Positions 63,898 to 64,000 of a DNA stretch of 64,000 nucleotides are shown piece by piece. The stretch covers positions 32,191 through 96,190 of the forward strand of contig NZ_NGFP01000003.1 of the NCBI RefSeq assembly GCF_002149035.1, read 5' to 3'. This stretch comes from Streptosporangium minutum (GTDB taxonomy: Bacteria > Actinomycetota > Actinomycetes > Streptosporangiales > Streptosporangiaceae). The notes beneath the pieces were generated by a model. The model was not told where the DNA came from. It searched no databases and was given only the letters and a program-made list of their open reading frames with translations. Both the position numbers and the translations under genes were made by a program. Each line of letters opens with the position of its first letter. The first letter of the stretch is position 1.

Positions 63898-64000
63898 TGA
63901 GGTTCGGTGAGCGCGGCGGCGACGACGCGGGGCGCCGCCCGTGCCGGCTGCGAAGCCAGGGATGCCTCGCGCCTGTCGCCGCGTCCCGACCGCCTTACCC

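Noticed and set aside
63626..63900. Small open frames on both strands inside the 17-bp array
   Set aside because: They are periodic translations of the repeat with no ribosome binding site.

Overview
This window is chromosomal DNA of a high-G+C filamentous actinobacterium. Three things support this: an SsgB-type sporulation regulator; a phosphatidylinositol mannoside block (pgsA, patA, pimA) with an F420-type oxidoreductase; and the pdxS-pdxT-yebC-ruvCAB-yajC-secDF-apt-rel-PPIase-MBL-hisS gene order known from Streptomyces and relatives. Frequent GTG starts, 4-base ATGA/GTGA overlaps and very G+C-rich intergenic DNA fit. I would place it in Streptosporangiales (Streptosporangium/Nonomuraea-like), but the family is an inference. 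I see no transposase, integrase, phage gene or CRISPR array, so this looks like core chromosome with accessory cassettes.

Layout. 1-9.6 kb: rarA (cut by the window edge), a DUF2231 membrane protein, two paralogous membrane-anchored cyclophilins, a P450 with CRP-type sites, the MBL-hisS-aspS operon and a DUF349 coiled-coil protein. 9.9-18.9 kb: rel, apt, secF, secD, yajC, ruvB, ruvA, ruvC, all on the minus strand. 18.9-25.9 kb: yebC, pdxT and pdxS, with two insertions: an Eis-like acetyltransferase plus cation/proton antiporter between ruvC and yebC, and a marR-MFS cassette between pdxT and pdxS. 26-30.5 kb: a DUF3048 lipoprotein, a LemA-like protein and the PIM genes pimA, patA and pgsA. 30.7-42.9 kb: an EF-G-like GTPase, a GHL10-type secreted hydrolase, a large membrane protein, HIT, Asp23-like, thrS, GH25, dapD and a PAP2-like protein. 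43-52.5 kb is accessory: a NarL-type two-component pair, an AidB-like acyl-CoA dehydrogenase divergent from a PaaX-type regulator, a tripeptide-repeat protein, an F420-type LLM oxidoreductase, a GH3 beta-glucosidase, a TrkA-type protein and tRNA-Val(CAC). 52.5-64 kb: ssgB, a divergent DUF305/LVIVD lipoprotein pair, lysR-pabB-pabC divergent from a dehydrogenase-RidA fusion, hutH, a tRNA Gly-Cys-Val cluster, a short VOC protein, an XRE/PNPOx protein and a long repeat array.

The most unusual feature is a recurring one. At six genes the last bases of the coding sequence, including the stop codon, are the first unit of a short tandem repeat that continues downstream. Units are 16, 17, 36, 36, 38 and about 55 bp, the sequences are unrelated, and the stop triplet is kept in most units (27.2, 34.6, 42.9, 47.6, 51.3 and 63.5 kb). 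Other notable points: a protein of 29 uninterrupted Ser-X-X tripeptides; five CRP-like sites, all upstream of genes; a 33-bp near-palindrome abutting the marR start codon; a perfect 29-bp palindrome upstream of pdxS; and a dehydrogenase-RidA fusion whose RidA part lacks the usual arginine.
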